A stretch of DNA of 58,715 nucleotides from Candidatus Epulonipiscium sp. (GTDB lineage Bacteria > Bacillota > Clostridia > Lachnospirales > Defluviitaleaceae): contig JAAYQR010000020.1 in the NCBI GenBank assembly GCA_012519205.1, forward strand, positions 1 through 58,715, in the 5' to 3' direction. Below are positions 45,136-54,333 of the stretch, piece after piece. How positions within the stretch are numbered: the first letter of the stretch is position 1; each line of letters opens with the position of its first letter. The notes below the pieces were generated by a model, which worked only from the letters and a program-made list of their open reading frames with translations, was not told the DNA's origin and ran no database searches. A program made the position numbers and the translations under genes.

Positions 45136-45849
45136 ATGGATATTAGACTCCAAAAGTATTTGGCAGATGCCGGCATTGCTTCAAGGCGAAAAGCGGAAGA
45201 GTATATAAAACAAGGCAGGGTAAAGGTAAATAACGAAGTTATTACGGTCCTAGGCATTAAGGTTAATCCAAATAGGGATAGGGTTCACTTTGATAATAGG
45301 ATAGTCGAAATAAAAAATAGCAAAGTATATATTCTATTGAATAAGCCGGAAAACTATGTTACAACAGTTGAAGATCAGTTTAATAGACCTACGGTTATGG
45401 ATTTACTTCATATGGTAGAGGAGAGAGTTTATCCAGTTGGAAGATTAGATTACAACACATCAGGACTTCTTCTTCTTACCAATGACGGGGATTTAACCTA
45501 TAAGATAACTCATCCGAAACACCATGTAGATAAAACGTATGTTGCTACGGTAAGGGGTATCCCCAAAAAAGATTCTCTAGAGAAGCTCAGAGAAGGGATT
45601 ATTATAGAGGGCTATAAAACAGCACCTACTAAAGTAAAAATTCTAACTAAATCTAGCAATACTTCGGTTCTTCAGATAATAATTCACGAAGGAAGGAATA
45701 GACAGGTGAGAAAAATGTGCGAAGCTATTGGCCACCCTGTTATAACTTTAAAGAGAACAGCCATCGGAGGTATTTCTTTAGGGGAGGTTCCTGTTGGTAA
45801 ATTTAGGAGATTAACAAAAGAAGAGGTACATTACTTAAAAACATTATAG
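45136..45849 (+). CDS. rluB: 23S rRNA pseudouridine synthase RluB-type
   Basis: About 237 residues: S4 RNA-binding domain (MDIRLQKYLADAGIASRRKAEEYI, 1-60), then the RsuA/RluB catalytic domain with D105 in GRLDYNTSGLLLLTNDG and the C-terminal RKMCEAIGHPV. Converts a uridine near 23S position 2605 to pseudouridine; RluB rather than RsuA is judged by context with dacB/scpAB. AAGGAGGG is 7 bases before ATG 45136. Confidence 0.92.
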   Translation: MDIRLQKYLADAGIASRRKAEEYIKQGRVKVNNEVITVLGIKVNPNRDRVHFDNRIVEIKNSKVYILLNKPENYVTTVEDQFNRPTVMDLLHMVEERVYPVGRLDYNTSGLLLLTNDGDLTYKITHPKHHVDKTYVATVRGIPKKDSLEKLREGIIIEGYKTAPTKVKILTKSSNTSVLQIIIHEGRNRQVRKMCEAIGHPVITLKRTAIGGISLGEVPVGKFRRLTKEEVHYLKTL

Positions 45850-45919
45850 TACTTCCAAAAGGTAAAAAATAATAAGATTGTAATTTGATAAAAAGATGTT
45901 ATTGGGGACTATCTGACGT

Positions 45920-45945
45920 GATAGTATACCTAGTTGTATACTATC
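45920..45945 (+). promoter_or_regulatory. Perfect inverted repeat upstream of speB
   Basis: GATAGTATAC-N6-GTATACTATC, a perfect 10-bp dyad about 37 bases before the speB start. No T-run follows, so an operator or a 5' leader hairpin is more likely than a terminator. The binding factor is unknown. Confidence 0.5.
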
Positions 45946-45981
45946 GGAATCTGTCGAATAATTAACAAAGTAGGAGGTTGT

Positions 45982-46854
45982 ATGGATATATTAAAAACTA
46001 AACAAACACTCTTTTATAATTTTATAGGTTCTAAGGAAAAGTACGAAGATGCAAACATTATATTATTTGGGGTGCCCATGGATTTTACAACTAGCTTTAG
46101 ACCTGGGACAAGGCAAGGGCCTATGAAGATTAGGGAAGTATCCATAGGAATAGAAGAATACAGCTTTTATCAAAACAAGAGCCTAGAAGAAATTTCCTAT
46201 TACGATGGTGGAGATTTGGATCTTCCCATTGGTAATGTGGACAAATGTCTAGAATTGATATCCAAAGCCACTGCTGAAGTTTTAAGGGATAATAAGTTTC
46301 CTATAGTTATAGGCGGAGAACATTTAATAAGCCTTCCTGTCATAAAGGAAGTTTACAACAAATATGGGGATGATTTAATTTTGCTACATATCGATGCCCA
46401 TGCAGATCTTAGGGAAGACTATATTGGTGAAAACAGATCCCACGCAACAGTCATAAGACGCTGTTGTGATTTTATAAATTCCAAAAACATATATCAGTTT
46501 GGAATTCGTTCCGGCACGAAGGAAGAATATCTATATGCAAAAAGCAATACTAACTTTTATCCTTTTAAACTATTAGAACCCTTGAAAAAATGCATAAAAG
46601 ATTTACAAAAAAGGCCGATTCATATAACCCTAGATATCGATGCCTTAGACCCGGCTTATGCCCCTGCTACTGGAACACCTGAGGCTGGAGGAATATCCTC
46701 TAAAGAAATGTTAGATGCAATTTTACTTATGTCCTCCCTTGATATAGTAGGTTTTGATTTGGTTGAAGTTTCTCCCATATATGATGTTGCTGACAGAACC
46801 TCACTTTTAGCAGCAAAACTTATTAGGGAAGTAATGCTTATGGTATCTAAGTAG
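45982..46854 (+). CDS. speB: Agmatinase-type ureohydrolase
   Basis: About 290 residues. The binuclear manganese site is complete: GGEH, HIDAHADLR (D-x-H-x-D) and TLDIDALDPAYAPATGTPE. It removes urea from agmatine to give putrescine. AGGAGG is 5-6 bases before ATG 45982; the ORF start at 45934 overlaps the inverted repeat. No speE or speA is adjacent, though in Clostridia these are often close. Confidence 0.92.
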   Translation: MDILKTKQTLFYNFIGSKEKYEDANIILFGVPMDFTTSFRPGTRQGPMKIREVSIGIEEYSFYQNKSLEEISYYDGGDLDLPIGNVDKCLELISKATAEVLRDNKFPIVIGGEHLISLPVIKEVYNKYGDDLILLHIDAHADLREDYIGENRSHATVIRRCCDFINSKNIYQFGIRSGTKEEYLYAKSNTNFYPFKLLEPLKKCIKDLQKRPIHITLDIDALDPAYAPATGTPEAGGISSKEMLDAILLMSSLDIVGFDLVEVSPIYDVADRTSLLAAKLIREVMLMVSK

Positions 46855-46862
46855 GTGATAAT

Positions 46863-47426
46863 TTGTTCCTAAAGGCGAAATTAACAGATATTGTTCATGA
46901 ATTATTAAAATCAAGGATTAACATGGGGGATACAGTAATTGACGCTACAGCAGGTAATGGTTTTGATACGATATTTCTAGCTAAGGCAGTAGGGGAAAAG
47001 GGAAGGGTAATAAGTTTTGATATCCAAAAAAAGGCTATTTATAATACCAAAGATTTATTAATGCAAGAGGGATTATTAGATAGAGTAAAACTGATTCAAG
47101 ATTCCCATAGTAATATAGATAAATATGTTACAAATCCTATTGCTGGGGCTATGTTTAATTTGGGATATCTACCTAAAGGTGATGGGGAAGTAATCACTAA
47201 GGCACACTCAACCCTGAAGGCTTTAGAAAAGGCTTCTTCTTTATTAATGCCTGGGGGAGTTATAAGTGTTATAAGCTACTGGGGTCATCCAGGAGGATTA
47301 GAGGAAAAAGAGGCTGTAGAAAATTTTTTAAGTAAGTTAGAAAGTGAAAAATTTATAACAGCTAAGTTTAATTATCTTAATAGAGGGGGGTATCCGCCTA
47401 TTATATATTTTCTGGAAAGAATCTAA
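46863..47426 (+). CDS. mnmM: tRNA mnm5s2U34 methyltransferase MnmM (YtqB family)
   Basis: About 187 residues, single Rossmann methyltransferase domain: VIDATAGNGFDTIFLA (SAM binding), FNLGYLPKGD and ISYWGHPGG(L)EEKEAV, the YtqB/MnmM pattern. It completes the wobble-uridine modification in tRNA. TTG 46863 is 8 bases after the speB stop with AGGTGAT as ribosome site, so the two are cotranscribed. Confidence 0.88.
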   Translation: MFLKAKLTDIVHELLKSRINMGDTVIDATAGNGFDTIFLAKAVGEKGRVISFDIQKKAIYNTKDLLMQEGLLDRVKLIQDSHSNIDKYVTNPIAGAMFNLGYLPKGDGEVITKAHSTLKALEKASSLLMPGGVISVISYWGHPGGLEEKEAVENFLSKLESEKFITAKFNYLNRGGYPPIIYFLERI

Positions 47427-47457
47427 ATTCTATATTTATTTTATTATGGCAAATCCC

Positions 47458-47486
47458 TTGCACGGGGTAATAGAATAATGTAGAAT
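47458..47486 (+). promoter_or_regulatory. Promoter of the Na+ decarboxylase operon
   Basis: TTGCAC (47458-47463), 17 bases, TAGAAT (47481-47486), about 55 bases before the first gene. The leader has a small GCGA/TCGC hairpin near 47494-47504. Confidence 0.65.
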
Positions 47487-47545
47487 ATATTTGGCGATTG
47501 TCGCGTTTTTAACAGAGCCTAAAATTTAAAAATGGAGGGTTATAA

Positions 47546-49090
47546 ATGAGTACATTGTCTAAGGTAAATGAACTCAATGCGCGTCGCTCTGCTATAGTTA
47601 TGGGCGGCGGTGAAGAAAAGATTAAAAAACTTCACAGCGCTGGAAAACTAACAGCTAGAGAACGCATTGAAAGATTTCTTGATGAAAGTAGTTTTGTAGA
47701 AGTAGGCGCATTTGTGAATCATCGTTCTACAGATTTCAATTTGGCACAAAAGGATACCCCAGCGGATGGAGTGGTTACAGGGTATGGTACAGTAGAAGGC
47801 AGATTAGTATATGTGTATAGTCAGGATCCTACAGTACTTGGTGGCTCAGTTGGTGAGATGCATGCACAAAAAATTTGTTCCCTTTACGACCAGGCAATTA
47901 AAATGGGGGCACCTATTGTTGGATTTTTGGATTCTGCGGGATTAAGACTGCAAGAAAGTGTAGATGGCCTAAATGGCTATGGTAATTTATTTGTGAAACA
48001 ATCCCTAGCTTCTGGGGTGATTCCACAAATCACCATAGTAATGGGAGAGTGCGCAGGTGGAGCAGGCTGTATAGTTGGACTTTCAGATTTTACTTTTATG
48101 ATCACAAAAAATGCAAGATTATTTATGAATAGTCCAAACACGATAGAAGAGTCAGGAAGCAAAGGTGTCACTTTTGAAACTATCGGTAGCACTAATATAC
48201 ATACCGAAAAAAGCGGAATGGTACATTTTCAATACGACAATGAACAAGACAGCATTGAAAATGCAAGAAAGTTCCTTAGCTATCTTCCAACAAATAATAT
48301 GGAGGATGCTCCCTTTTATGAAGTTACAGATGATTTAAATCGTATAGATTCAGTTCTGAATTCTATCATACCAGATGATATAAACATTTCCTTTGATATA
48401 AAAACAATTATTGCATCTTTAGCAGACGAGAGGGAACTTATAGAAATTCAAGCTCAATATGCTAAGAATATAGTAATTGGTTTTATCCGTCTTAATGGAG
48501 CCACAGTAGGTATAATAGCAAACCAATCCCAAGAAAAGGAAGGCCTATTAGATAGTAATGCGGCAGAAAAAGGGGCAAGATTTGTCAATTTTTGCAATGC
48601 ATTTAATATCCCTATAGTTTCTATTACCGACGTGGGAGGATTTAAGTCTTCCGTCGAAGAAGAACAAAGGGGAATACTAAGAAGTGGGAGCAAGCTAGTA
48701 TATGCCTTTGCTAATGCAACAGTTCCAAAGGTAAACATCATAGTTAGAAAGGCTTTTGGTAGTGCTTATATAGCAATGAATAGTAAACATATAGGAGCCG
48801 ATATTGTTTTTGCATGGCCTACTGCTCAGATTTCTGTAATGAATCCGGAAGGGGCAGTAAACATAATGTATGCTGAGGAATTAAAAACTTCCCCAGATCC
48901 AAATGCCTTAAGGAGTTCAAAAATAGAGGAATTTTCTAATATGCAAGCTAGCCCTTATGCTATAGCTACCAGAGGATATATTGATGATATAATTGAGCCA
49001 GCAGCGACAAGAAAACGTGTAATTGCAGCATTAGAAATGCTTTATAGCAAGAGGGAAGAACGACCTGCAAAAAAACACAGTACCGTTTAA
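47546..49090 (+). CDS. mmdA: Carboxyltransferase subunit, MmdA/12S type
   Basis: About 514 residues, the crotonase-fold carboxyltransferase of methylmalonyl-CoA decarboxylase, propionyl-CoA carboxylase beta or transcarboxylase 12S. Both halves are present (SVGEMHAQKICSLYDQAIKMGAPIVGFLDSAGLRLQE; NIPIVSITDVGGFKSSVEEE and KAFGSAYIAMNSKHIGAD). It moves a carboxyl group between acyl-CoA and biotin on the carrier encoded three genes on. The Na+ pump subunits downstream favour a decarboxylase role. GGAGGG precedes the ATG. Confidence 0.88.
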   Translation: MSTLSKVNELNARRSAIVMGGGEEKIKKLHSAGKLTARERIERFLDESSFVEVGAFVNHRSTDFNLAQKDTPADGVVTGYGTVEGRLVYVYSQDPTVLGGSVGEMHAQKICSLYDQAIKMGAPIVGFLDSAGLRLQESVDGLNGYGNLFVKQSLASGVIPQITIVMGECAGGAGCIVGLSDFTFMITKNARLFMNSPNTIEESGSKGVTFETIGSTNIHTEKSGMVHFQYDNEQDSIENARKFLSYLPTNNMEDAPFYEVTDDLNRIDSVLNSIIPDDINISFDIKTIIASLADERELIEIQAQYAKNIVIGFIRLNGATVGIIANQSQEKEGLLDSNAAEKGARFVNFCNAFNIPIVSITDVGGFKSSVEEEQRGILRSGSKLVYAFANATVPKVNIIVRKAFGSAYIAMNSKHIGADIVFAWPTAQISVMNPEGAVNIMYAEELKTSPDPNALRSSKIEEFSNMQASPYAIATRGYIDDIIEPAATRKRVIAALEMLYSKREERPAKKHSTV

Positions 49091-49109
49091 ATAAATTTGG
49101 GGTGATAAA

Positions 49110-49460
49110 ATGGATGAGCTTATGAAAGGCCTAATGGTAACAGTCATTGGTATGGGCATCACATTTCTTGCATTAACAGCTTTATCATATATTCTTGATT
49201 TATTCCGCATTATTGCTGAGGGTTCTTCCCCAAAAAAGGTAGAAGGGCCCGAACAAGAAGAGGCAGTTATTGAGAAAAGGACCCATGAAGAAGCTAAGGA
49301 AGAAGATCTAGAATTAGTTGCTGTAATTACTGCAGCAATAGCGGCTAGTCTAGATACTACAGTCGATAACCTAAAGGTTCGTTCCTTTAGGAAAATTCAT
49401 TCCAATGTTTCGGAATGGAAGAAGGTAGGACGTATAAATCAAACCGAAAGAATATTTTAA
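49110..49460 (+). CDS. OadG/MmdD-type small membrane subunit
   Basis: About 116 residues: one N-terminal membrane segment (about 7-28), an acidic linker, then a soluble C-terminal part (LVAVITAAIAASLDTT…VRSFRKI…SEWKKVGRINQTERIF), as in OadG-family subunits that hold the decarboxylase complex together. It starts 19 bases after mmdA with a GGGGTGA site. Confidence 0.88.
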   Translation: MDELMKGLMVTVIGMGITFLALTALSYILDLFRIIAEGSSPKKVEGPEQEEAVIEKRTHEEAKEEDLELVAVITAAIAASLDTTVDNLKVRSFRKIHSNVSEWKKVGRINQTERIF

Positions 49461-49490
49461 TCAAGTTTGAATATTAAAGGAGGAGTTAAA

Positions 49491-49859
49491 ATGAAAAAAT
49501 TTCAAGTTACTATAAACGGTAATTCATATGAAGTAGAAGTAGAAGAGTTACAAGGCGGACAAGCACCAGCAGCACCAGCACCAGCAGCGCCAGCACCAGC
49601 AGCAGCACCGGCACCGGCACCAGCTGCTGCACCGACAACGGCAGGAGGTATTAAAGTAACCTCCCCTATGCCTGGAACCATTTTAGATATCAGAGTTAAT
49701 GTGGGGGATAGTGTAAAAGAGGGAGATCCTATTGTTATATTAGAAGCAATGAAGATGGAAAATGAAATCGTAGCAACAGAAAATGGTAAAATTGCGTCTA
49801 TAAATGTTTCTAAAGGAACAAATGTAAATACAGGAGATTTAATCGCAACCATCGGCTAA
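49491..49859 (+). CDS. mmdC: Biotin carboxyl carrier subunit (MmdC type)
   Basis: About 122 residues: a short N-terminal domain, an Ala/Pro-rich flexible linker (about 24-48, made from GCA/CCA codon repeats), and a biotinyl domain with the acceptor lysine K88 in EAMKME. It shuttles carboxyl groups between the carboxyltransferases and the membrane decarboxylase. ATG 49491 has AAAGGAGG 7 bases away; the ORF start at 49467 lacks a site. Confidence 0.94.
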   Translation: MKKFQVTINGNSYEVEVEELQGGQAPAAPAPAAPAPAAAPAPAPAAAPTTAGGIKVTSPMPGTILDIRVNVGDSVKEGDPIVILEAMKMENEIVATENGKIASINVSKGTNVNTGDLIATIG

Positions 49860-49896
49860 CATTCAACCATCGTTTGAAAAGGAGGGAGCAAATCAA

Positions 49897-51066
49897 ATGG
49901 ACTTTATAAATATGATAGTAGAATCATTAAGCGAATTATATTCTACTTCGGGATTTGCCGGCTTAACTATAAGCAATGTAATTATGATAGGCGTCTCACT
50001 AATACTTTTATATCTTGCAATTAAAAAAGAATATGAGCCTTTACTTTTATTACCTATTGCCTTTGGAATGCTACTTACTAATTTACCTTTGGCAGGGTTA
50101 ATGGCAGGACCGAAAAATGGTGAGATAGGCGGTATTCTTTATTACTTATATCAAGGGGTTAAGTTAGGGATTTTCCCACCGCTTATCTTCTTAGGGGTAG
50201 GAGCAATGACTGACTTCGGACCACTTATTGCAAACCCAAGAAGTATTTTATTAGGGGCTGCAGCACAATTTGGTATTTTCTTTGCTTTTTTAGGAGCATT
50301 AGTATTGAAATATATTATTCCGGCTATTCATTTTACTGGTGCAGAAGCGGCGAGTATCGGGATTATTGGGGGGGCTGATGGTCCTACAGCAATATACCTA
50401 ACATCAAAATTAGCTCCGCATTTGTTAGGACCTATTGCAGTGGCAGCTTACTCATATATGGCCTTAGTACCAATTATTCAGCCACCAATTATGAAAGCAT
50501 TAACAACTAAGGAACAAAGAAAAGTTAAAATGGAGCAGTTAAGGCCGGTTTCACAAAATGAAAAGATTTTATTCCCAATTATCGTTACAATTTTAGTTTC
50601 CCTATTACTTCCATCAGCAGCACCCCTTATAGGAATGCTTATGTTTGGTAATCTACTAAAAGAAAGCGGTGTTGTGAGTAAGTTAGTAGACACAGCATCC
50701 AATGCGTTGATGTATATAATTACTATTTTCTTAGGGACTACCGTTGGGGCTACAGCCAGTGCAGAAAACTTCTTAAATCCTAAGACATTGGGTATTTTAG
50801 CTCTAGGTCTTATAGCCTTTTCAATAGGGACGGCAACTGGTGTGATTTTTGGAAGGATTATGCACAAATTATCAGGAGGAAAGGTTAATCCTTTAATCGG
50901 TGCTGCCGGAGTTTCTGCAGTACCTATGGCAGCTAGGGTAGTTCAAAAAGTAGGAAAAGAAGAAAATCCATCGAACTTTCTTCTTATGCATGCTATGGGT
51001 CCAAACGTTGCAGGAGTAATTGGTTCTGCAGTGGCTGCAGGAGTGTTATTATCGATATATGGTTAA
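49897..51066 (+). CDS. mmdB: Na+-pumping decarboxylase beta subunit (OadB/MmdB)
   Basis: About 389 residues with 9-11 membrane segments. Conserved [20 protein letters not shown] contains the aspartate for Na+ and proton handling, and [22 protein letters not shown] is typical. It decarboxylates carboxybiotin and exports Na+, conserving energy. AAGGAGGG precedes the ATG. It pairs with both carboxyltransferases in this operon. Confidence 0.95.
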   Translation: MDFINMIVESLSELYSTSGFAGLTISNVIMIGVSLILLYLAIKKEYEPLLLLPIAFGMLLTNLPLAGLMAGPKNGEIGGILYYLYQGVKLGIFPPLIFLGVGAMTDFGPLIANPRSILLGAAAQFGIFFAFLGALVLKYIIPAIHFTGAEAASIGIIGGADGPTAIYLTSKLAPHLLGPIAVAAYSYMALVPIIQPPIMKALTTKEQRKVKMEQLRPVSQNEKILFPIIVTILVSLLLPSAAPLIGMLMFGNLLKESGVVSKLVDTASNALMYIITIFLGTTVGATASAENFLNPKTLGILALGLIAFSIGTATGVIFGRIMHKLSGGKVNPLIGAAGVSAVPMAARVVQKVGKEENPSNFLLMHAMGPNVAGVIGSAVAAGVLLSIYG

Positions 51067-51089
51067 TTAATTAAGAAGGAGGTAGAAAG

Positions 51090-52505
51090 ATGTCAGAACA
51101 ACTTAAAAATAGGCCGGTAAAGATTACGGATACCACATTTCGTGATGCCCATCAATCTTTAATTGCAACAAGGATGAAAACTGAAGATATGCTTCAGATA
51201 GCAGAAAAAATGGATAAGGTAGGCTTTTATTCTATGGAAGTATGGGGAGGAGCAACTTTTGATGCTTCCCTACGTTTCTTAAAGGAAGATCCCTGGGAAC
51301 GTCTTAGAAGGCTAAGAGCTACTATTAAAAATACCAAGCTTCAAATGCTTCTTAGGGGACAAAACCTACTGGGATACCGTCATTATGCCGATGATGTTGT
51401 AGAATATTTTGTTCAAAAGAGTATCGCTAATGGGATAGACATTATTCGTATATTTGATGCTTTAAATGATCCGAGAAATTTAGAAACTGCTATTAGATCA
51501 GCAAATAAAGAAAAAGGCCATGCCCAAGTTGCAATTTCTTATACATTAAGTGAAGTTCATACCCTAGAGTATTATGTTAAGCTTGCTAAGCAATTTGAAA
51601 ACATGGGGGCAGACTCTATCTGTATTAAAGATATGGCAGGATTATTAGTTCCATATGCAGCTTTTGAATTGGTTTCTGCCTTAAAGAGCGCTATTAAAAT
51701 ACCTGTGCAAATTCACAGTCATTATACCAGTGGTGTTGCCGGAATGTCATACCTTAAAGCAGTAGAAGCAGGAGCTGATATAATTGATACAGCTATGTCT
51801 CCTTTTGCGATGGGAACTGCACAACCCGCTACCGAAGTTATGGTCGAGACTTTTAGAGGGACACCATATGATTCGGGTCTTGGTCAAGAAATATTGGCAG
51901 AAATCGCCGATTACTTCAGACCGCTTAGGGAAAAATCTATGGATGAAGGTCTTCTAAATCCAAAGGTTTTAGGAGTAGATATCCAAACATTACTGTATCA
52001 AGTACCTGGTGGAATGCTGTCTAATCTAGTTTCTCAGCTTAAGAACCAAAATGCTGAAGACCGTTTTTATGATGTATTAAAAGAAATTCCAAGGGTAAGG
52101 GCAGACTTTGGGTATCCTCCACTAGTTACTCCCTCTAGCCAGATTGTTGGTACCCAGGCGGTTCTTAATGTATTAATGGGTGAAAGATATAAGATGGTTA
52201 CAAAGGAATCTAAGGCAATAGTCCGTGGAGAATATGGTAGGACACCAGTTTCGATTTCTGATGAAATAAGAAAGAAGATTATTGGTGACGAAGAGCCTAT
52301 TACTTGCAGACCTGCAGATTTACTAGAACCTGAATTAAAGAAAATCGAAGCAGAAATGAAACAATATAAAGAGCAAGATGAGGACATTTTATCTTATGCA
52401 TTATTCCCACAGGTTGGAGAAGACTTTTTCAAATACCGTCAAGCACAAAAAACAAAAATCGATCCTATTTTAGCAGATGCAGAAAATAAGGTTTATCCGG
52501 TATAG
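51090..52505 (+). CDS. oadA: Oxaloacetate/pyruvate carboxyltransferase, 5S/OadA type
   Basis: About 471 residues: TIM-barrel carboxyltransferase with ITDTTFRDAHQSLIATRM (metal site), the catalytic-lysine region CIKDMAGLL, IHSHYTSG, and the C-terminal conserved carboxylase domain. It lacks a biotinyl domain, like transcarboxylase 5S and the separate-carrier OadA proteins. It handles oxaloacetate/pyruvate using the carrier encoded upstream. AAGAAGGAGG precedes the ATG; last gene of the operon. Confidence 0.92.
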   Translation: MSEQLKNRPVKITDTTFRDAHQSLIATRMKTEDMLQIAEKMDKVGFYSMEVWGGATFDASLRFLKEDPWERLRRLRATIKNTKLQMLLRGQNLLGYRHYADDVVEYFVQKSIANGIDIIRIFDALNDPRNLETAIRSANKEKGHAQVAISYTLSEVHTLEYYVKLAKQFENMGADSICIKDMAGLLVPYAAFELVSALKSAIKIPVQIHSHYTSGVAGMSYLKAVEAGADIIDTAMSPFAMGTAQPATEVMVETFRGTPYDSGLGQEILAEIADYFRPLREKSMDEGLLNPKVLGVDIQTLLYQVPGGMLSNLVSQLKNQNAEDRFYDVLKEIPRVRADFGYPPLVTPSSQIVGTQAVLNVLMGERYKMVTKESKAIVRGEYGRTPVSISDEIRKKIIGDEEPITCRPADLLEPELKKIEAEMKQYKEQDEDILSYALFPQVGEDFFKYRQAQKTKIDPILADAENKVYPV

Positions 52506-52512
52506 AAAGATT

Positions 52513-52544
52513 AAAAAGAACAAGCAAATTTGCTTGTTCTTTTT
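52513..52544. terminator. Bidirectional terminator after the decarboxylase operon
   Basis: A 13-bp perfect stem (52513-52525 with 52532-52544), A-run on the left and T-run on the right. The stop codon of the convergent minus-strand gene begins in the right arm. Confidence 0.9.
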
Positions 52545-53199
52545 AGCAATTTTTATGAAGGTATACCTCATTTACCCGGTTACTTTTGAATCTTAATATC
52601 TTACTTTTTTCAGAAGGATTCATTTTTTTGCCACATTTAAGGCAATGGTATTCTCGTGTTAGCGGGAGATAGTCGTAGCTTACTTCTATAGGGAGATTTC
52701 CATACTTATCCCAGCTTCTCCATCCTATTTTACATAATTTTGTTCTTTTGTCGTAATCTGCATAGACCCATTTTAATATTCTATGAAAATGAAATGGGTA
52801 TTTGGTATACTTTATAAATGCTTCGGGAAAGCCTAAAGAAATAACGTATTCCTCGAAACGTTTTTCAACTCTTTCTTGAAGGGGGCCGTCGATAACTGTG
52901 TTAGACCATATATAGTTTTCTTTATCAAGCCATTTTCTAAGTCCATCAAACATATAGCCACGGCATATCTTTATGGATTCATTCTCTTTTACATCTAATT
53001 TTTTAAAACTTCTTTGGATTATTTTAACAACATAATTTAAATAGGCCTTCTTTTTCATATTTGTTTTTGAATAGTAATTAAGAGGTATAATTTCATCGGT
53101 ATATTCTTTTGTTTCGATACGATAAACTCCGATAATTGTGCCACCAATAAAGCTTCCACTACCGGCATCATCTATTTCAATCAAAGAAATCAACTCCAT
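52543..53199 (-). CDS. Uncharacterised protein, RNase HII-like N-terminal motif and Cys-rich end
   Basis: About 218 residues. The N-terminus LIEIDDAGSGSFIGG resembles the catalytic entry of RNase HII (IDEAGRGPLAGP), suggesting an RNase H-like fold. The C-terminus has CLKCGKK and a final HKNC, a possible zinc site, and several tryptophan/histidine-rich segments lie between (FHRILKWVYADYD, IGWRSWDKYG). I cannot name a family. No ribosome site precedes ATG 53199; the in-frame TTG at 53184, after GGAG, is an alternative start. Convergent with oadA and divergent from the RpiR gene. Confidence 0.75.
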   Translation of the reverse strand: MELISLIEIDDAGSGSFIGGTIIGVYRIETKEYTDEIIPLNYYSKTNMKKKAYLNYVVKIIQRSFKKLDVKENESIKICRGYMFDGLRKWLDKENYIWSNTVIDGPLQERVEKRFEEYVISLGFPEAFIKYTKYPFHFHRILKWVYADYDKRTKLCKIGWRSWDKYGNLPIEVSYDYLPLTREYHCLKCGKKMNPSEKSKILRFKSNRVNEVYLHKNC

Positions 53200-53419
53200 T
53201 TTTCAGGCAATTATAAAGATTAATTTGGAAGATCATACAAAACACCATAATAATAATCTAGTTATTATATAAAAATATGACAATTTCAATTAAAGAATTC
53301 TTATTTCTTATAATATTATTTGTAAAAATTTATTTTTTATATATAATAATTAATATGAAATAATTTTCAAACAAGGATTCAAATGTATAAAAATTAATTA
53401 TTGTATGCGAGGGGTCAAT

Positions 53420-54322
53420 ATGCACAAAAAGAATGATTTAATTCAACGGATTCATAATAGCCTGCCTAAATTAAGTAAGGGACAGAGGCTTATTGCAAAC
53501 TATATCCTAAATCATTATGAAAAGGCGGTTTTCTTAACTGCTGCAAAACTAGGGAATATAGTAGGAGTTAGTGAATCGACAGTGGTTCGCTTTGCAAACG
53601 AGTTGGGATATGATGGTTATCCTAAATTGCAAAGGGCATTAGAGGAATTGGTAAAAAACAGGCTTACTTCTGTTCAAAGAATGGAGGTCGCATCTGATAG
53701 GCTAGAGCAGCAACATGTTTTAAAACATGTACTTCAGTCTGATGCGGAAAAAATCAAATGCACTTTAGAAGAGATTGATGAAGAAACCTTCGATAAATCT
53801 GTAGATATCATATTAAATGCCCGCCAGATTTATATTCTAGGGGTTAGAAGTTCTGCTGCATTAGCCAGTTTTCTTGGATTTTATTTTAATCTTTTGTTTG
53901 ACAATATAAAATTAATTCATACAAACAGTGTAAGTGAAATGTTTGAGCAAATTTATAAGATTAAATCTGATGATGTGGTAATAGGAATTAGTTTTCCCAG
54001 ATATTCAAAAAGAACTATAAAGGCAATGGAGTTTGCTAAAACCCAAGGAGCAGCTGTTATTACAATTACCGATAGTCCTCTTTCCCCAATGACACAGTAT
54101 GCCGATTATAGTTTATTAGCTAGAAGTGATATGGCATCCTTTGTGGATTCTCTAGTAGCCCCAATGAGTGTACTTAATGCATTGATTGTAGCCCTAAGTC
54201 TAAGAAAAAAAGAGGAGATATCAGATACATTAAGCAAATTAGAAAATATATGGACAGAATACCAAGTATACGATAATCAAGATGAGGATTTAAATTTAAC
54301 TTATTCATTAAATAAAAAATAA
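53420..54322 (+). CDS. MurR/RpiR-family transcriptional regulator
   Basis: About 300 residues: an N-terminal HTH_6 domain (LPKLSKGQRLIANYIL… VGVSESTVVRFANELGYDGYPKLQ) and a C-terminal SIS sugar-phosphate-binding domain (IYILGVRSSAALASFLGFYF, VIGISFPRYSKRTI). Such proteins sense phosphosugars and control sugar or cell-wall catabolism. ATG 53420 has GAGGGG upstream; the ATG at 53405 has none. It is followed by a histidine phosphatase, so its target is not obvious from context. Confidence 0.92.
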   Translation: MHKKNDLIQRIHNSLPKLSKGQRLIANYILNHYEKAVFLTAAKLGNIVGVSESTVVRFANELGYDGYPKLQRALEELVKNRLTSVQRMEVASDRLEQQHVLKHVLQSDAEKIKCTLEEIDEETFDKSVDIILNARQIYILGVRSSAALASFLGFYFNLLFDNIKLIHTNSVSEMFEQIYKIKSDDVVIGISFPRYSKRTIKAMEFAKTQGAAVITITDSPLSPMTQYADYSLLARSDMASFVDSLVAPMSVLNALIVALSLRKKEEISDTLSKLENIWTEYQVYDNQDEDLNLTYSLNKK

Positions 54323-54333
54323 GGTGGCTAAAT

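Noticed and set aside
49560-49640. GCA/CCA-rich repeat as a microsatellite or CRISPR-like array
   Set aside because: It is the Ala/Pro linker of the biotin carrier, a normal protein feature; no spacer-repeat pattern exists here or elsewhere in the window.
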